In this document: positions 26,935 to 38,594 of the stretch, in pieces
Position numbering within the stretch: position 1 is the first letter of the stretch
How the letters are laid out: the number at the start of each line of letters is the position of its first letter
Assembly: GCA_947311845.1 (NCBI GenBank)
Contig: CAMZMU010000027.1
Location: 30,953,723-31,017,722, forward strand
Length of the DNA stretch: 64,000 nucleotides
DNA from: Poa pratensis
Lineage: Eukaryota > Streptophyta > Magnoliopsida > Poales > Poaceae
Reading direction: 5' to 3'
Position numbers and translations under genes: made by a program
Notes under the pieces: model-generated
Databases searched by the model: none
Told to the model about the DNA's origin: nothing
The model's input: only the letters and a program-made list of their open reading frames with translations

Positions 26935-27603
26935 CTTCGTTCCTGCATGCGTGAGGAGAGCACATGCGATAGGGTTCCACAGCTTCCCGCTAGCGTCGCC
27001 GCCGATCTGCTCGTCCTGTGGCCTTAGGCCATGGCGACGCGGTGGATCCCGGTGCTCGCTGGCGGGAGGGCTCCGTTTTCGGATGTGTTTTTGTGTTTTG
27101 TTAGGTTTTGTGTCCTGCTCAAGAAGACGACGCGACGGCGGCTCCTTGAAGATGGAATAAGGTTCTCCCTGTCTAGCCCTGTTCCGCAGCGTGTCTATCG
27201 TTGTTGGAGGGCGTGTGGAGATGTGTCTCCGTCGAATCTCGCGGGATTCGATCGGCGTTTGTCTACGGCAGATCCGATTGGATCTGGTCGTCGTTCGTCT
27301 ATATTCGTGTGTCTACAGGTTGGATCCTTCTGATCCACTCTTCTCTTCATCGGCGACGTTTGCTCATCTGGTGCGTTGGTCCTGTGGGGCCTTAGCACGA
27401 CGACTTTCCGACTGTCTACTACAACAAGTTTTGTCCGACTCCAGTGAGCGAGGGGCGATGACAGCGGCGCGCCATTGGCTCGTTCCAGTGCTTGTAGTCG
27501 TCACTAGGTGTTCTACGGACCTGGATGTAATTTTTGTTACTTATTACATTCTTTGTACTACCTTGACAATTGATGAATAGATTGGAAGTTTTTTCAAAAA
27601 AAA
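26935..27603 (+). mobile_element. Poly(A)-tailed non-LTR retroposon (truncated LINE or SINE-like)
   Basis: It is flanked by 18-bp direct repeats with one mismatch: AACATATAGGTCTACAAG (26917-26934) and AACATCTAGGTCTACAAG (27604-27621). It ends in GGAAGTTTTTTC followed by an A tract just before the right repeat. Long TSDs with a 3' A tail are the signature of LINE-mediated insertion. The 0.67 kb body is GC-rich at the 5' side and contains only chance frames, with no reverse transcriptase. It lies about 350 bases upstream of the eL36 start codon side and could affect that promoter region. Confidence 0.75.
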
Positions 27604-27739
27604 AACATCTAGGTCTACAAGTTTTCAAAGTTTCAACTCCAAATCCATTGTATTGTTGTACTTACAACTTACACGCGCAAGAAATTGGGCCAAAATTTGG
27701 ATTATCGAGTGTCTACGGTGGGATCATGACCATACCGTG

Positions 27740-27860
27740 AGCAAAATAAGCCCAGTAAGCCCATTAAGCCCAGTTTCCACTGCCCAGTGGCCACATATAA
27801 GATCCTCACGCAGCTTAGGGTTTCTTCTCGAGCGCTGGCGGCGGATTAGGGTTTTACTTC
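27740..27860 (+). promoter_or_regulatory. eL36 core promoter with GCCCA repeats and two telo-boxes
   Basis: Three GCCCA units lie in AAGCCCAGTAAGCCCATTAA and the bases that follow (about 27748-27772), with another at 27782-27786. An ACATATAAG TATA-like element is at 27793-27801. TTAGGGTTT, the telo-box in reverse, occurs at 27815-27823 and 27846-27854. GCCCA (site II) plus telo-box is the standard promoter pair of plant ribosomal-protein genes. A 73-base intron in the 5' UTR (27871-27943, GTAAGC...TTGCAG) separates the leader from the start codon. Confidence 0.75.
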
Positions 27861-27971
27861 CATTCTCAAGGTAAGCCTGCAAGCAGCGCCGCCTACTCCA
27901 TGAATCTTGTGTCGGATCGCTCGTAACTCTGCGTCCGTTGCAGGTTAGTAGGAGCGAGCGGGAGTTCGGCC

Positions 27972-30164
27972 ATGGCGCCGTCGCAGCCCAAGTCAGGGCT
28001 CTTCGTGGGGATCAACAAGGGCCACGTAGTCACCAAGCGCGAGCTGCCGCCACGCCCGTCCGACCGCAAGGGGGTAAGCCGTCTCCAATCACGACTGTCC
28101 TCCATCTACCGCTATCCGGACATATCCGTTTTCTCCTATGGATCTCAGTGTGCAATTGGTCTCTCCATGTAGATCGTGCTGGCCTCTGTCTGTTGTTTAG
28201 GTCTGTGTTTTATTCGGTAGTTCCGTTGTGTTTGGTCTGGTGATTATTGGCATTCGATTATAGCTGTTTCTTCTACTACTACTTTAAATACTAATTTTGG
28301 TCTTGGTTGTAGTTATGATCCAAAAAGGGCAGTGAGCTAAATGTTCAGTACATGTAGCATAATATGTTCATACTACTGAAGGGCGAAAAGTAGAGTTAAA
28401 TATGTGTGAGGTTTACCTTAGCATTGCATAGAAGTTTGCCAAATTGAGAACAGCTGATTGTACACACTGAGAGCAGCTTGGTGTTTGCAATTATGCAATG
28501 ATGCCTTAGCAAACGTTTGGAAATTTTGTGATTTCAGAAGTCCCAAGTTGCTAGTCCTGAGGTGTATAGTTGCTGCTGAAATGTAACAGCTTAATCAAGT
28601 ACCTCATACTTTTGTTTCTGAAGTATCTCTAAAGACTGTACTACACAACCTTTATATTGAGTGTTACAGTGGCTGTCTGTAGATAGTTGTCAATGCATTT
28701 CTCAATTTCCTCTGGTCTTAGTCATATTCTCCTATCGTTTAATGCATAACCATGGCCTTGTGTAACCTGGCAGCATTGACTGTCTCTTGTTCTCATGTGT
28801 AAATCTGGATTCTGTGTTGGACTTAATTACATATGCAAGCTTGTTGTATTTCTTAATTGAAGTAACAGGCAATGCAGATTACCTTCCTACTAACATATTA
28901 CTCCCTCCGTTTCAAATTATAAGATGTTTTAGCTTTTTTGTGAATCAGATGCATATAGACATATTTTAGTGTGTAAGTTCACTCATTTTGCTCCGTACGT
29001 AGTCTATATTGAATAATCTAAAACATCTTATGTTATTGAACGGGGGCAGTATTATTTACTACCGTTGTCTAGTCATTTCAAATGTGAAATAGAACCTTGC
29101 TGTGATTGAGACCAAATTGTTGTTCGGCTATTCTAGTTGGCTTTGTTTTTAAGAGATTAGTAACTTGTGTGAAACTGAAACGAAAGTAGCTCTGCACATG
29201 TGCTCCTATATTCTCAGCTGAATAATTAAAGAAATGTCTATCAAGTTGTCTGTTATCCTTAAACTGATATCTTGGCAATTTTCGCAGAAAGGGACAAAGA
29301 GGGTTCTGTTTGTCAGGAACTTGATCAGGGAGGTTGCTGGATTCGCTCCCTATGAGAAACGTATCACTGAGCTTCTTAAGGTTGGAAAGGACAAGCGTGC
29401 ACTCAAGGTTGCTAAGAGGAAGCTTGGTACTCACAAGAGAGCAAAGAAGAAGAGAGAGGAGATGTCCAGTGTCCTTAGGAAGATGAGGTTCGTAACCAAT
29501 AGTCCTATAGCAGTTTATATTAAGAACATTATTTTACTCCGACTTAGTTACTGAGAGCATCAGTGTGTAGTGCAGCCTAACATTAGAAGAATAATGTTTT
29601 TTTTTTGGTTTTTTAAGTGCATTGAAGACAAATAAATCCTTACATTGAGGGAATGCTGTATTGCTGTGCTAGTTTGCACCCAAGTTTAAAAAGGGCTAGG
29701 TGTAAATCCCTTGTTTTATCTCTTGCTCGTGCCTATCTTCTCTAAGCGCATTTCTGAGGCATGCTAAAGATTGTAGCAGCATGATTAGGTGCTAGGCGTT
29801 CTGTTGTTGCTAATCGTCTAGCTATCCATATGCACACTGTTTTAGCCATCCTCCAGCAAAGTTTTTTACTTTATAGATTTGGCTTTTCTCCTTGTCAATT
29901 AGTGTTGGTGGTAAACGACAGTTTCCAATTCAAAGATTACAGGTTTTCGGTGTTGCATGCAACAATGCAATCTTTACCATAGTGATTTTTATATTGCCTG
30001 TGGTTCTTTAGTTTATTTTGCCTGACCAAGTTCATACCTTCTACATTTAGAAGAATATAGTTGTAATTCGGTTTTGCTGCAATAATATGCTATATAAGTG
30101 AGTTAAATGTTCTCTCCTGGTATGCAGGTCTGCTGGTGGTGGTGCTGGTGACAAGAAGAAGTAG
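27972..30164 (+). CDS. RPL36: 60S ribosomal protein L36 (eL36)
   Basis: Three coding exons: 27972-28073, 29288-29487 and 30128-30164, with GT-AG introns. The middle junction splits codon AG|G. The product is 112 residues, the usual plant length. It begins [18 protein letters not shown], continues with [20 protein letters not shown] and a lysine/arginine-rich helix ([17 protein letters not shown]), and ends [11 protein letters not shown]. It is a basic component of the large cytosolic ribosomal subunit. Intron 1 (1.2 kb) carries a Stowaway MITE; intron 2 is 640 bases. The reading frame is intact and the promoter has the motifs expected for a ribosomal-protein gene, so this is very probably a working copy. 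Confidence 0.97.
28901..29049. mobile_element. Stowaway-type MITE in eL36 intron 1
   Basis: The 149-base element begins CTCCCTCCGTTTCAAATTAT and ends with the matching inverted end ...TTATTGAACGGGGGCAG. It has internal palindromic ATAAGATGTTTTAG / CTAAAACATCTTAT arms and is flanked by TA on both sides (28899-28900, 29050-29051). This is the canonical Tc1/mariner-derived Stowaway structure of grasses. Confidence 0.9.
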
Positions 30165-31670
30165 AACTTGCCTAGTTGGTGAACTTTATCCCAAAACTCT
30201 GAACTGTATTTCAGGCCGTACCTGTAGAGCAATGTCAATTGTGTTTGATTGTGGAACTATTAAATTTTTGGCACTATCTCCAGCCTGTGGTTTCTATTAT
30301 GAGATGATCAATTTTGTTAAGCTATTTACAGAAGTGCAGTGCCTTTATTTTATTTCTGGGTAATCAGCAATTTATTCAGTGCCTACATTTTGTTCCAGCG
30401 ATTGTTGTATGTTTTGGAAGTTGTCATTCCAGGGTGAGCTTGGATCATATTACCCAATATGGCAACATTTCTGGCGAAAACCTCGTGACTTGTCCAATTC
30501 AACTGTTGAGCACCAAGTGGAAACTGAAGTCAGTTTCAGGCTTTCAGCAGGTTGCATATTGGATAGGAGACACTTTGTGTTTATGTGTACCAGCAGGTTA
30601 ATTGGACTTCAGGTTTCAAGTAGCGCGGGCCTCCCGCAGTGCCGCAACGTCGCCCCGCAAAGTGCCTGGCGGGCCATCTGCGTGAGTTCTAGCGGGACGA
30701 AGCGGGCCGATCTCGCGACCTGCCACACAGTCGCATACCTGCAATGCGCCGGAGGCCTGCGAGATCTTGGAGACTCCCGATGGCGGCGATGCTGGGGTTG
30801 AAGGCTGAGCCGCCGCCTCCATCTGTATATCCCGGCGGCGATGGGGATCCCGGCGGCGATGTTGACGTCCTTCTCCGACCGCTTCCCTCACCGCTCCACC
30901 ACCGGCCGCCGACCATGCCCGCGGTTCTAGAGTTTCTCAGGCGCTTCCCTCGCCGCGAATCGCCGTTACTGGTCCTTCTCCGCCCTCCGCCGATGCCCCT
31001 GTCGCAATCGCTGAAGGTAACCACGCATTCCTCCCCAATCTTCGCATCCTTTCTTGAGCTTGTACGTTGGCTTGTTCCGGGACATGACTTGCTCCGAGCT
31101 AGTTGCCAGACTTGTGAGCATAGTGATAGAGGTTCTCTTGGCTTTAAAGGTTATTATGATTGTGCGTATGAGGACGTACAAAGATTGGGTGCTTTAGTTC
31201 ATGATTTGGACAAGTTCTTACTTTTGGATTTAGGGAGTAGTCGAGCAAGATATCATTGAGGCGTGTTTTTACTAGTACTTGCTTATTGCGTGTCTCCAGC
31301 TTCAGTGATTCCCACCCCTATGAGCTGCCTGATTATTTCGAAATGCTACTAATTTTGGTGCAGATTATGTTTGCACTTGCTTCTGTTGTGTGTTTCCTAC
31401 CTTATTGTCTTGCTGGATGATGTAATGAGAGAGAACTGATCTTTTATTCTTCTGTATGTAATTGGACAGTTGACTATGTTTACTTTTCTGCACAATCTCC
31501 TATTGCTTTTTTGTAGTATAATTGTAATAGACCAGTAGGTTGCTTGCTATTACTTGTTCTTAAATTGTTATATTGTTATATTAGCTTGAAGGATGTGGTG
31601 CTGTTATTTGAGTATATGAATGTTTTGCCACAATAGCTTTTCAGCTGTGCAATTATACTGAAACTTTCAG
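30165..31670. other. eL36 3' flank and 5' region of the hAT gene
   Basis: After the eL36 stop comes AT-rich 3' UTR-like sequence to about 30600, then a GC-rich patch at 30620-31016. The patch holds an ATG frame (30780-31016, ending AAG|GTAACC) that could be a first exon of the following hAT transposase gene. Its phase (0) does not fit the strong acceptor at 31671, which needs one carried-over base. It does fit a weaker acceptor at CACAATAG|CTTTTC (31637). The first exon therefore remains unresolved. Confidence 0.4.
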
Positions 31671-33855
31671 GACCAAAGAGAAGACCTCCAAACGCACCAC
31701 CAAAGAAAAGGTTGAGGTCACCACTTGTGCCTTTAGTGGGATCCCCAGGGGTAAATATAATGTTATCGCAATCATCACCAAGGTCAATAGGAGTCAAACG
31801 GCCCTCGCTGCCAGGACCATCTGCGCCTTGTAAGTCCTTCTATTACTTGTGCCTTGTATGTTACTTGCATTTAAATTAGATGTATGCCTTGAATAGCATT
31901 TTGCTTAGCATAATTATTTGTTTCTATCAAATTCTGTAGGCCTTTCACGTAGATCAAAAAGAAGAAAACTGAAATCTGAAATTTGGAATGATTTTGATCC
32001 GGTGTATGACGGTGATAAACTCAAGGAAGCCACTTGTAAACATTGTTCGAAAGTATTTGTGGCTGCAAGAGAAGCTGGCACAAGTCATTGCCTTAGGCAT
32101 TTGCTTGTGTGCGAAGAAAGAGCTAAGGTCAACGAGTTTGTCGACTCCATGAAATCAGCTTTGTCACAGTCACAATCAGAAAATTGGAAGTATGATCCGG
32201 AGAAAGCACATTGGGAATTGGTTAGGATGATTGTCTTACATGAATTGCCTTTTAGAATGGTTGAATATATCGGATTTAGGCAATTTGTGCACAGCTTGAA
32301 TCCCACATTTAAGTTTGTCTCGAGGTCAACTATAAGACAAGATTGTCTCGAACTATTTAATGAAATAAAGGGCAAGCTTAAAGTGATTCTAGGGAAATTG
32401 AACTCTCGTGTCTCTTTAACTACCGACCTGTGGACATCCAATCAAATTGTTAGTTATATGTGCATAACTTGCCATTATCTTGATGCAAAGTGGAATTTGA
32501 AGAAAAAAGTGATCTGGTTTTCGGAGGCAGAAACACCGCATGATGGAATAAATCTGTTCAATATCATGTTGCAATGCATGCAAGATTGGGGTTTGCAAGA
32601 GAAGATCTTCTCCATCACCTTAGATAATGCTTCAAACAACAACTCGTGTGTGAGTTATATGAAGTCCAATTTGCTAGGAAAGGGTTTGCTGCCTTGCAAA
32701 GGTGATCTCTTACATGGTCGATGTGCAACCCACGTGATCAATCTTATTGCTCAAGAGGGGCTGGAAATTACTTGCATTGCGGTGGACAACATCCGCGAAA
32801 GCATCAAATTCATTAGAAGCTCAGTACCTCGAAAAAAGAAGTTTAAAGCCATAGTTGCTCAAGAAGGAATATCTTGCACGAAAGGCCTCTATCTAGATTC
32901 TGCTACGCATTGGAACTCCACGCATAAGATGATCAAAACAGCTCTAGAGTGCAGAAGGGCATTCGCTGCTTTGAAGTTGCAAGATACTTCATATGCTTGC
33001 CTACCTACAAATGGTGAATGTGAAATAGCAGAATTAGTGTGCAACTTGCTTGAGGTTTTCCTTGATGCTACTATGGTGGTGTCCGGTACGTTGTACCCAA
33101 CAGCCCACCTTTATTTCCATGAGCTTTGGAAGATCCATTTGACATTGGAAAGAAATGCTAACCATAAGGAGGCTGTCATAAAATGTATGGTCGAAGCAAT
33201 GAGGAAACTATTCACAAAGTATTGGAAGTTGTCATATGTTACCATTTGTCTTCCTGTGATACTCGATCCAAGGTACAAATTCAAGTTTTTGGAATTCTGT
33301 TTGAAAGCTGCATTTGAAAGTGAGGCGGGAAAATTGCTTACCAAAGTGAAAAAAACATTTAAGGATCTCTTTGTCGAATATTCTTCACATGATGGTGACT
33401 CGGTGGAGTATGATGAAGGAGACAACGGTGCTGCAACAAGTACTGATAACCCATGGGCTCAATGGAAGGAACGTATTAAGAAACAACAAAAGCAACAAGC
33501 AAAAATGAGTGAACTTGATGTCTACTTGAAAGACGATGTCTGCCACGAAGAAGATGAGTTTGATATATTGTATTGGTGGTCAACAAATGCACATAAGTAC
33601 CCTATCCTATCTCGCATAGCAAAGGATGTACTAGCTGCACCGGTATCAAGCGTGGCATCCGAGTCCGCTTTCTCCACCGGAGGAAGAGTCCTAAGTGACT
33701 ACAGGAGTAGACTATCAGGCAGCACCGTTGAGGCGTTAATTTGTCTACAAGACTGGATGCGCCCTCGCGGAAAATCTCGTTTGAACACGGTTACAGGTGA
33801 TCTTATTGCTGCAAAAAATGATGTTTTTTTTGAGATAAAGGATAATATGCATTAA
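31671..33855 (+). CDS. hAT-superfamily transposase-like protein (RICESLEEPER type)
   Basis: Two exons can be supported: 31671-31829 (basic, PKRRPPNAPPKKRLRSP, NLS-like) and 31940-33855. They are joined by GT-AG with one base carried over. Numbered from an open frame at 31918, the protein shows a BED zinc finger (about 24-67, TCKHC...H...C), then the RNase H-like core with acidic residues at D170 (TTDLWTS) and D236 (TLDNASNN), and RCATHVINL. Near the C-terminus it has the hAT dimerisation region, YPILSRIAKDVLAAPVSSVA through SESAFSTGGR. There are no internal stops over about 640 codons. The last codons (FFEIKDNMH) come from a retroposon inserted at 33826; the older C-terminus lies beyond it. 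It could be an autonomous transposase or a domesticated RICESLEEPER-like gene. No terminal inverted repeats were recognised. The first exon is uncertain. Confidence 0.85.
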
Positions 33856-34827
33856 ACAACAAAGGAAGTACAGCACAAGCACACATCCACACTCTGGAAC
33901 CATCCCGACGGACAGCTGGCTAGGAAAAAAACAAAAAGGACCCCGAAGAAAAGAAAAAACAAAGAAGCCCCTGAGGATCCTTCCGCCTGACCGCCGCACC
34001 ACTCGTCGCTGTCGACCACCGACGCCGCCGGAACGCCGCCGAGGAAGAGAAGCACAAGGTCACCGCGAACCCAAAGCCACCAGGAGCTCGATAGCAGTAG
34101 AACTGCGTTGGAGTACCGCAAGAGACATCCGACGCGGCCGCCGGAATAAAGCTCCTCTGAACGAACATCGGCGGGGAAACATCCCCGAGCTCCTGCCAGC
34201 CCGTCACCGCTGCCTCCGGCCAGGACCAGAGCACCAAACGACGACGACCACCCAGCACCCACCGATCCACAGCAAGACCAGCCGCCGGAAACACCAGAGC
34301 ACCATCAACACCATCCTCCACCAACCGCACCACCGCGAAGAAGAAGACCTCCGCGCAAGATTGGAAGGAAGGGACGGTGCTCCTCCAGCACACATACCCC
34401 AGCAGCCTCACGCCGACGAAGGAGGTGTCGACGGCGCGCCGACACCAGGCCCGGGGACAGGAACTCCACTTGACGAAGACGACGACGCCGGAGCACCGTT
34501 CTCGCGGGAGAACTCCCACGAATCCATCGCCGCCGCGCGACGCACCAGCGAGAGGGGGCTGGATTCGGAGAGACCAAAAAGCTGAGCACGCCGGCGCCGC
34601 CCCAACCCAAACGCCGCCGCTAGCCATCTCCATCCACACCCTATCTACAAGCCGGACACCAGATCCGAAGTTCCCCACCTCATCCACCACCACATCGGGC
34701 GGAGAAGAGGAGGAAGAACGACGGCGGCGCCGGAGCAACGGGGGAAACGGACCTCGACTCTCAAAATCGCCTCTCTCGACTGTAGCACGGGAGAGGAGAA
34801 GAGAGAGCTTCCCCCTGGCCACCGTTC
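33826..34827 (-). mobile_element. Poly(A)-tailed non-LTR retroposon inserted in the hAT gene
   Basis: It is flanked by a perfect 15-bp duplication GCAAAAAATGATGTT (33811-33825 and 34828-34842). In minus orientation it ends ...CCTTTATCTCAAAAAA, so the A tail lies at the hAT side. The 1.0 kb body is GC-rich and holds a 303-codon open frame (33920-34831) without a recognisable reverse transcriptase, gag-like ORF1 or zinc finger. It is best explained as a non-autonomous or internally deleted LINE derivative. It replaced the final codons of the transposase gene. Confidence 0.8.
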
Positions 34828-34842
34828 GCAAAAAATGATGTT

Positions 34843-35229
34843 GATGGAAGAGATTTGGATATTTTTGGGGATTGAAGCATTAGGTAAGCATAAAATTGCA
34901 TGATTGTATCTAAAGCACAACTTTTGTACTGTTTTTGCTAAGCTACTCACCTTCAGTACAAAACATATTTCTTGAACGCATTGTTTGCTCATCGAGTATA
35001 TGCCAGAAATGTTGAACTTCTGTCCTAAACACTAGCTTCTATCCTAAACACTAGATGGTTGTTGGAAGTTCAGTTCTACATGCATAGATTAGTTCAGTTC
35101 CACACGCTGTAGTAGAGTATCAGCTTGTACATAGAAACCTGACATTGTGTTGTCCAAAACTGATTAGTGCAGTAGTAGCATATCTGTTGAGACCACTTGT
35201 TCCTGTTATGACTTACTCTCTGAAGTAAA
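34843..35229 (+). other. Displaced 3' end and 3' flank of the hAT gene
   Basis: Directly after the second TSD copy the transposase frame continues with GATGGAAGAGATTTGGATAT and reaches a TGA at 34873-34875. This shows where the protein ended before the retroposon arrived. The remainder is AT-rich with no further feature. Confidence 0.6.
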
Positions 35230-35968
35230 CGCACTTGACCTAGCTAGTCACGAAGCCTAAGGATCTTGCCCCTCTCATCTTTGCTTCCTCAAACAAAAAG
35301 GGGTGCACCATTTTGGAGGCCTTGACCGGGGCGGCTTGGGAGGGGAAGGTGCGGCTTGACGAGAACTTTACCGTCGCGCACTTCTCTCAATTCATGGCCC
35401 TTTGGACGCAACTCCTCAGTATCCAACTAAACCCCAACACATGTGATGAGATCCGGTGGAAGCTTACGGAAAATGGGGAGTATACGGCAAAAACCGCCTA
35501 TGAGTTGCAATTCATGGGCACCATCTCCTCCTCCATGGAAAAGACAATTTGGAAGGTTTGGGCGCCGCCAAAGACGAAGTTTTTTGCTTGGCTTGCTTTT
35601 CAAAATAGAGTGTGGACGGCGGACGTCTCGCGCGAAGAGGGTGGCCAAATTGTGGCCTTTGTCCTTTGTGCAAGCAAACCATGGAGTCGGTGGCACACCT
35701 CTTCGTCCATTGCCGTGTTTCTCAAAGGCTTTGGGGGATGGTGAAGGATTGGCTTAGGTTGGTCAACTTCGACCCGAGTTCTTGGTCTAATCTCTCCTTC
35801 AACGATTGGTGGCTCTTGATGGCGGATGTATCCCCTAATCGGAGGGCGGTAGCTTCCATCACCCTTCTAGTTACTTGGGAGGTGTGGAATGAGAGGCACT
35901 ACATCATAGGTTACATGAATTTCAACGAGGGATCTAGCTGGTGCAGCACAACAATGAGCTTAGTGTAA
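35230..35968 (+). pseudogene. LINE fragment: C-terminal zinc-binding region of reverse transcriptase
   Basis: The translation gives TILEALTGAAWEGKVRLDEN, DEIRWKLTENGEYTAKTAYEL and WKVWAPPKTKFFAWLAFQNR. After a frame change near 35636 it continues CGLCPLCKQTMESVAHLFVH and ITLLVTWEVWNERH. This is the zf-RVT region that follows reverse transcriptase in plant LINEs, with its C-x2-C...H...C cluster. The upstream reverse transcriptase and endonuclease are absent. It is 5'-truncated and frameshifted, hence dead. Confidence 0.85.
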
Positions 35969-36262
35969 AGCCCTGGAAGACAGGTAGCAGCTACACATTT
36001 CTCTGAATATTTTCCCACCCGCCGACCTGTCATCTCCCTGATTACACAGGGACACAACTAGTGACAGTCCTCAACGATCACCGAAGGAGCACCCATGTCA
36101 GCCGCCATCTTCATCGCATCTACAAGCAAGAATCGAATAAAGGATCAGCTATACCTTAAGTTTTGTGTTGACTGAGCTTTAATAAAAATTCTAGTGTGAT
36201 CACGCCCTACCAGGCTACCACACCGGTAGCAGCATTACCCTGCAAGACACTCATTGAACCAA
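35969..36262. other. Spacer between LINE remnants
   Basis: This may include the 3' UTR of the preceding LINE fragment. No gene recognised. Confidence 0.4.
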
Positions 36263-36725
36263 GAAAAGTCTTTTTTTTTTAAACGAGGCAAAAGCTTTGC
36301 CTTTTATATTTTTATTGATATAGGAAAACCAATAAAAGTCACTGGTAACTCACCTTATCACGAGTATAATTATTTCTGTTCTGCCATATTGCCCACACGA
36401 TTGAGACCACAATGGCCGCATTTCCTTTGCTCACAAACTCTGGATCAACCAAATCTCTTGACCACGTTACTATGATGTAATTTGGGCAGCTTGATCTCAA
36501 AAAGATCCCAAGCCGCTTCCCAGAATAGCTCGGCGAGATCGCACTGAATCAGAGCATGAAACAGCGATTCATCTTCATGTCCACACATTGGACAGAAACT
36601 TTGTGTAATCACATGTCTTTTTTTGAGTTCTGGTAAGAGGTGTTGTGATTTCCACATCCCGAAAGCCAAATTCAAAAAATGCTCCGTAAAGTTCAGGGAC
36701 GTTTCTGGCAGACGATGCCAATCAA
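36263..36725 (-). pseudogene. Second LINE fragment, zinc-binding region, minus strand
   Basis: On the minus strand the sequence encodes FLNLAFGMWKSQHLLPELKK, CPMCGHEDESLFHALIQCDL and ELFWEAAWDLFEIKLPKLHH, then AIVVSIVWAIWQNRNNYT after a frame change near 36490. This is again the reverse-transcriptase zinc-binding and tail region. The 3' end shows GGCAAAGCTTTTGCCTCGTTT followed by an A tract (T run on the plus strand at 36270-36280), a typical end of Triticeae LINEs. It is 5'-truncated and frameshifted. Confidence 0.75.
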
Positions 36726-38218
36726 TTCAGAAAAACATGAGGGTCCTGAAAACTTGGTTACGCATGGATTTGCTTCTCGCGCCCCCAGCCTTGTTTTTTA
36801 ATCCAATCGGAATGTCTGTTCCAAGACCTGTCCGAGCCTTTTGTTTGACATGGGCTGCTGCCGTTACCCATGGCCTCGCCGCGCATGACATGCCCGGAAC
36901 CTCAGGACGCGATCATGTCGCGTTCCATGGCGTGCACTCTGACACCACGCACGGGCCTTGGATCTTATGGTTCCGTGTTACCGATGGCGCCAACATGGCC
37001 TGGGCGCCCACTCGACAGGTTAGCACACTGTCACTCACCCTGGTTTTGATCGCCAAGTTTTTCCGTCTAATCGAACGCCATCGTTTTCCCCAGCCAGAAC
37101 GAGCATGCAGCGTTTTAAATTCGGATCAGGGACGATCACGGTCCATATCTTGTGGGCAGAGTTTTGTCGTGGATGAAAGTCAATCCGCGTCCGCTGCTCA
37201 CTCGGAGTGCCATTGGATCGGTCGCGGTGGCATCTGCTGCTCCTAGCAAGCCTAAGCTTGGCACTTCCCAAGCGCCATTTTGCAGCGCCTCTCCTCTGCC
37301 CAGCCTAGGTACTATGAGGAGTAATGCGTGCGATGCAGGCTGCAGCTAGCAGCTTGCAGCGTCTCGTCTCCCCCATCACCTCTCTTCACTCTCACATTGA
37401 AGCAATCGAGCGATATTCTCAATATCCATCCGCCTCGGCCTGATCGATGAACCGTCTGGTCTGCATGCATATGTCCCCAGCACAATGCATACAGTACTCT
37501 TCTCGCATTCACCTCCTCTCCGATTCCCGATGTGCCTCGCCATTTCAATCCCTACCAATAGGCGCCTAGTTCAGTAAAGACATGGCGTCCCTCTGTCCCG
37601 ATATAAATAAAACCAGGTCCTTCATTGTTTGGGAGCGCGCGGGTAGCTGATTACCACGCACGCACGCAGCAATGCAGCATGCAGACACGATCTTTAAATG
37701 CCGCCATCTTCCTGAATCTTTTGAGCATCAGGTCAACTGTGTTGGTTTTGGAGAATCCATCACTGAGCAAGAGCTTCACATAATCTCATCGCAGGCATGA
37801 GATAGATCTCGTGCATTTATGTCCATCGTTGCGTCGCTCGAGCGAGCATTTCACTGGCTGTTTTCGGCAAATAAATCGACCAGGCAGTGCGATCGCTTGC
37901 AGGAGTACTCCTAGTTTCTCAAGTTTTCGTGCCCATTGAAAATATCCATCTCTTCACCAATTGCTTCACAGATGGGACAACACCACATTAATCAAGCTTT
38001 CACTGCCAGCAAATTTCACCGGAACAGCATGTGCGTCGAAGCAGATCCAGCACGAACTTGGCAATACGATAGAGCAGCAAAACTGACAGGAGCTGGTGCA
38101 TGCAGCAAGCCACACGCATGCGATTATGCGAAGCAAGCGGTCGACGGAATCGACTGATGCAACCGGCGATTGATGCTGCATTGCTGCCGCTACCAAAAGA
38201 GGATAGAACACATGAGAC
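36726..38218. other. Unassigned sequence
   Basis: Moderately GC-rich with several overlapping open frames (for example 36623-37246) that match no family I know. A TATA-like ATATAAATAAAA at 37602-37613 is not followed by a convincing gene. Confidence 0.35.
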
Positions 38219-38594
38219 CTGAGAGCAGGTACAATAAACCTAGTCAGCAGGCTTTAAGCCATTACACATCAGCAAAAATCTTAGCTGGAGGAAAGAGAAA
38301 AGAAGAGAGAGAACGTAGCGGGCTCTTCTGCAGTCGCTAGCTCTAGCACAGGAAACAAGACGGTACCGCCGACATGCAGCCTAGTGCGAGCGTTTGAGCC
38401 GGCTGCATGCATCAAGTCCATGTCCTCCTGTGTCTTGCATGCAATCATTACTTTGCTAGCGTTAGGATAGTTAAATATTTAATAGAGCCCATCTACAGCC
38501 CACCTATTGTACTAGTGCTAATTTTTGCTGACTTTATATGACATGGCATGTACTTATAGCCGGCAGCTGGCTCTGTTATTGTTCTTGCTCTGAG
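38219..38594. mobile_element. MITE-like element with about 35-bp imperfect terminal inverted repeats
   Basis: Left end CTGAGAGCAGGTACAAT; the right end, read in reverse complement, is CTCAGAGCAAGAACAAT. The pairing continues less perfectly into CAGCAGGCT / CAGCTGCCGGCT. It is 376 bases long with no coding content. A TSD could not be confirmed. Superfamily unassigned (Mutator- or PIF-like would both fit). Confidence 0.6.
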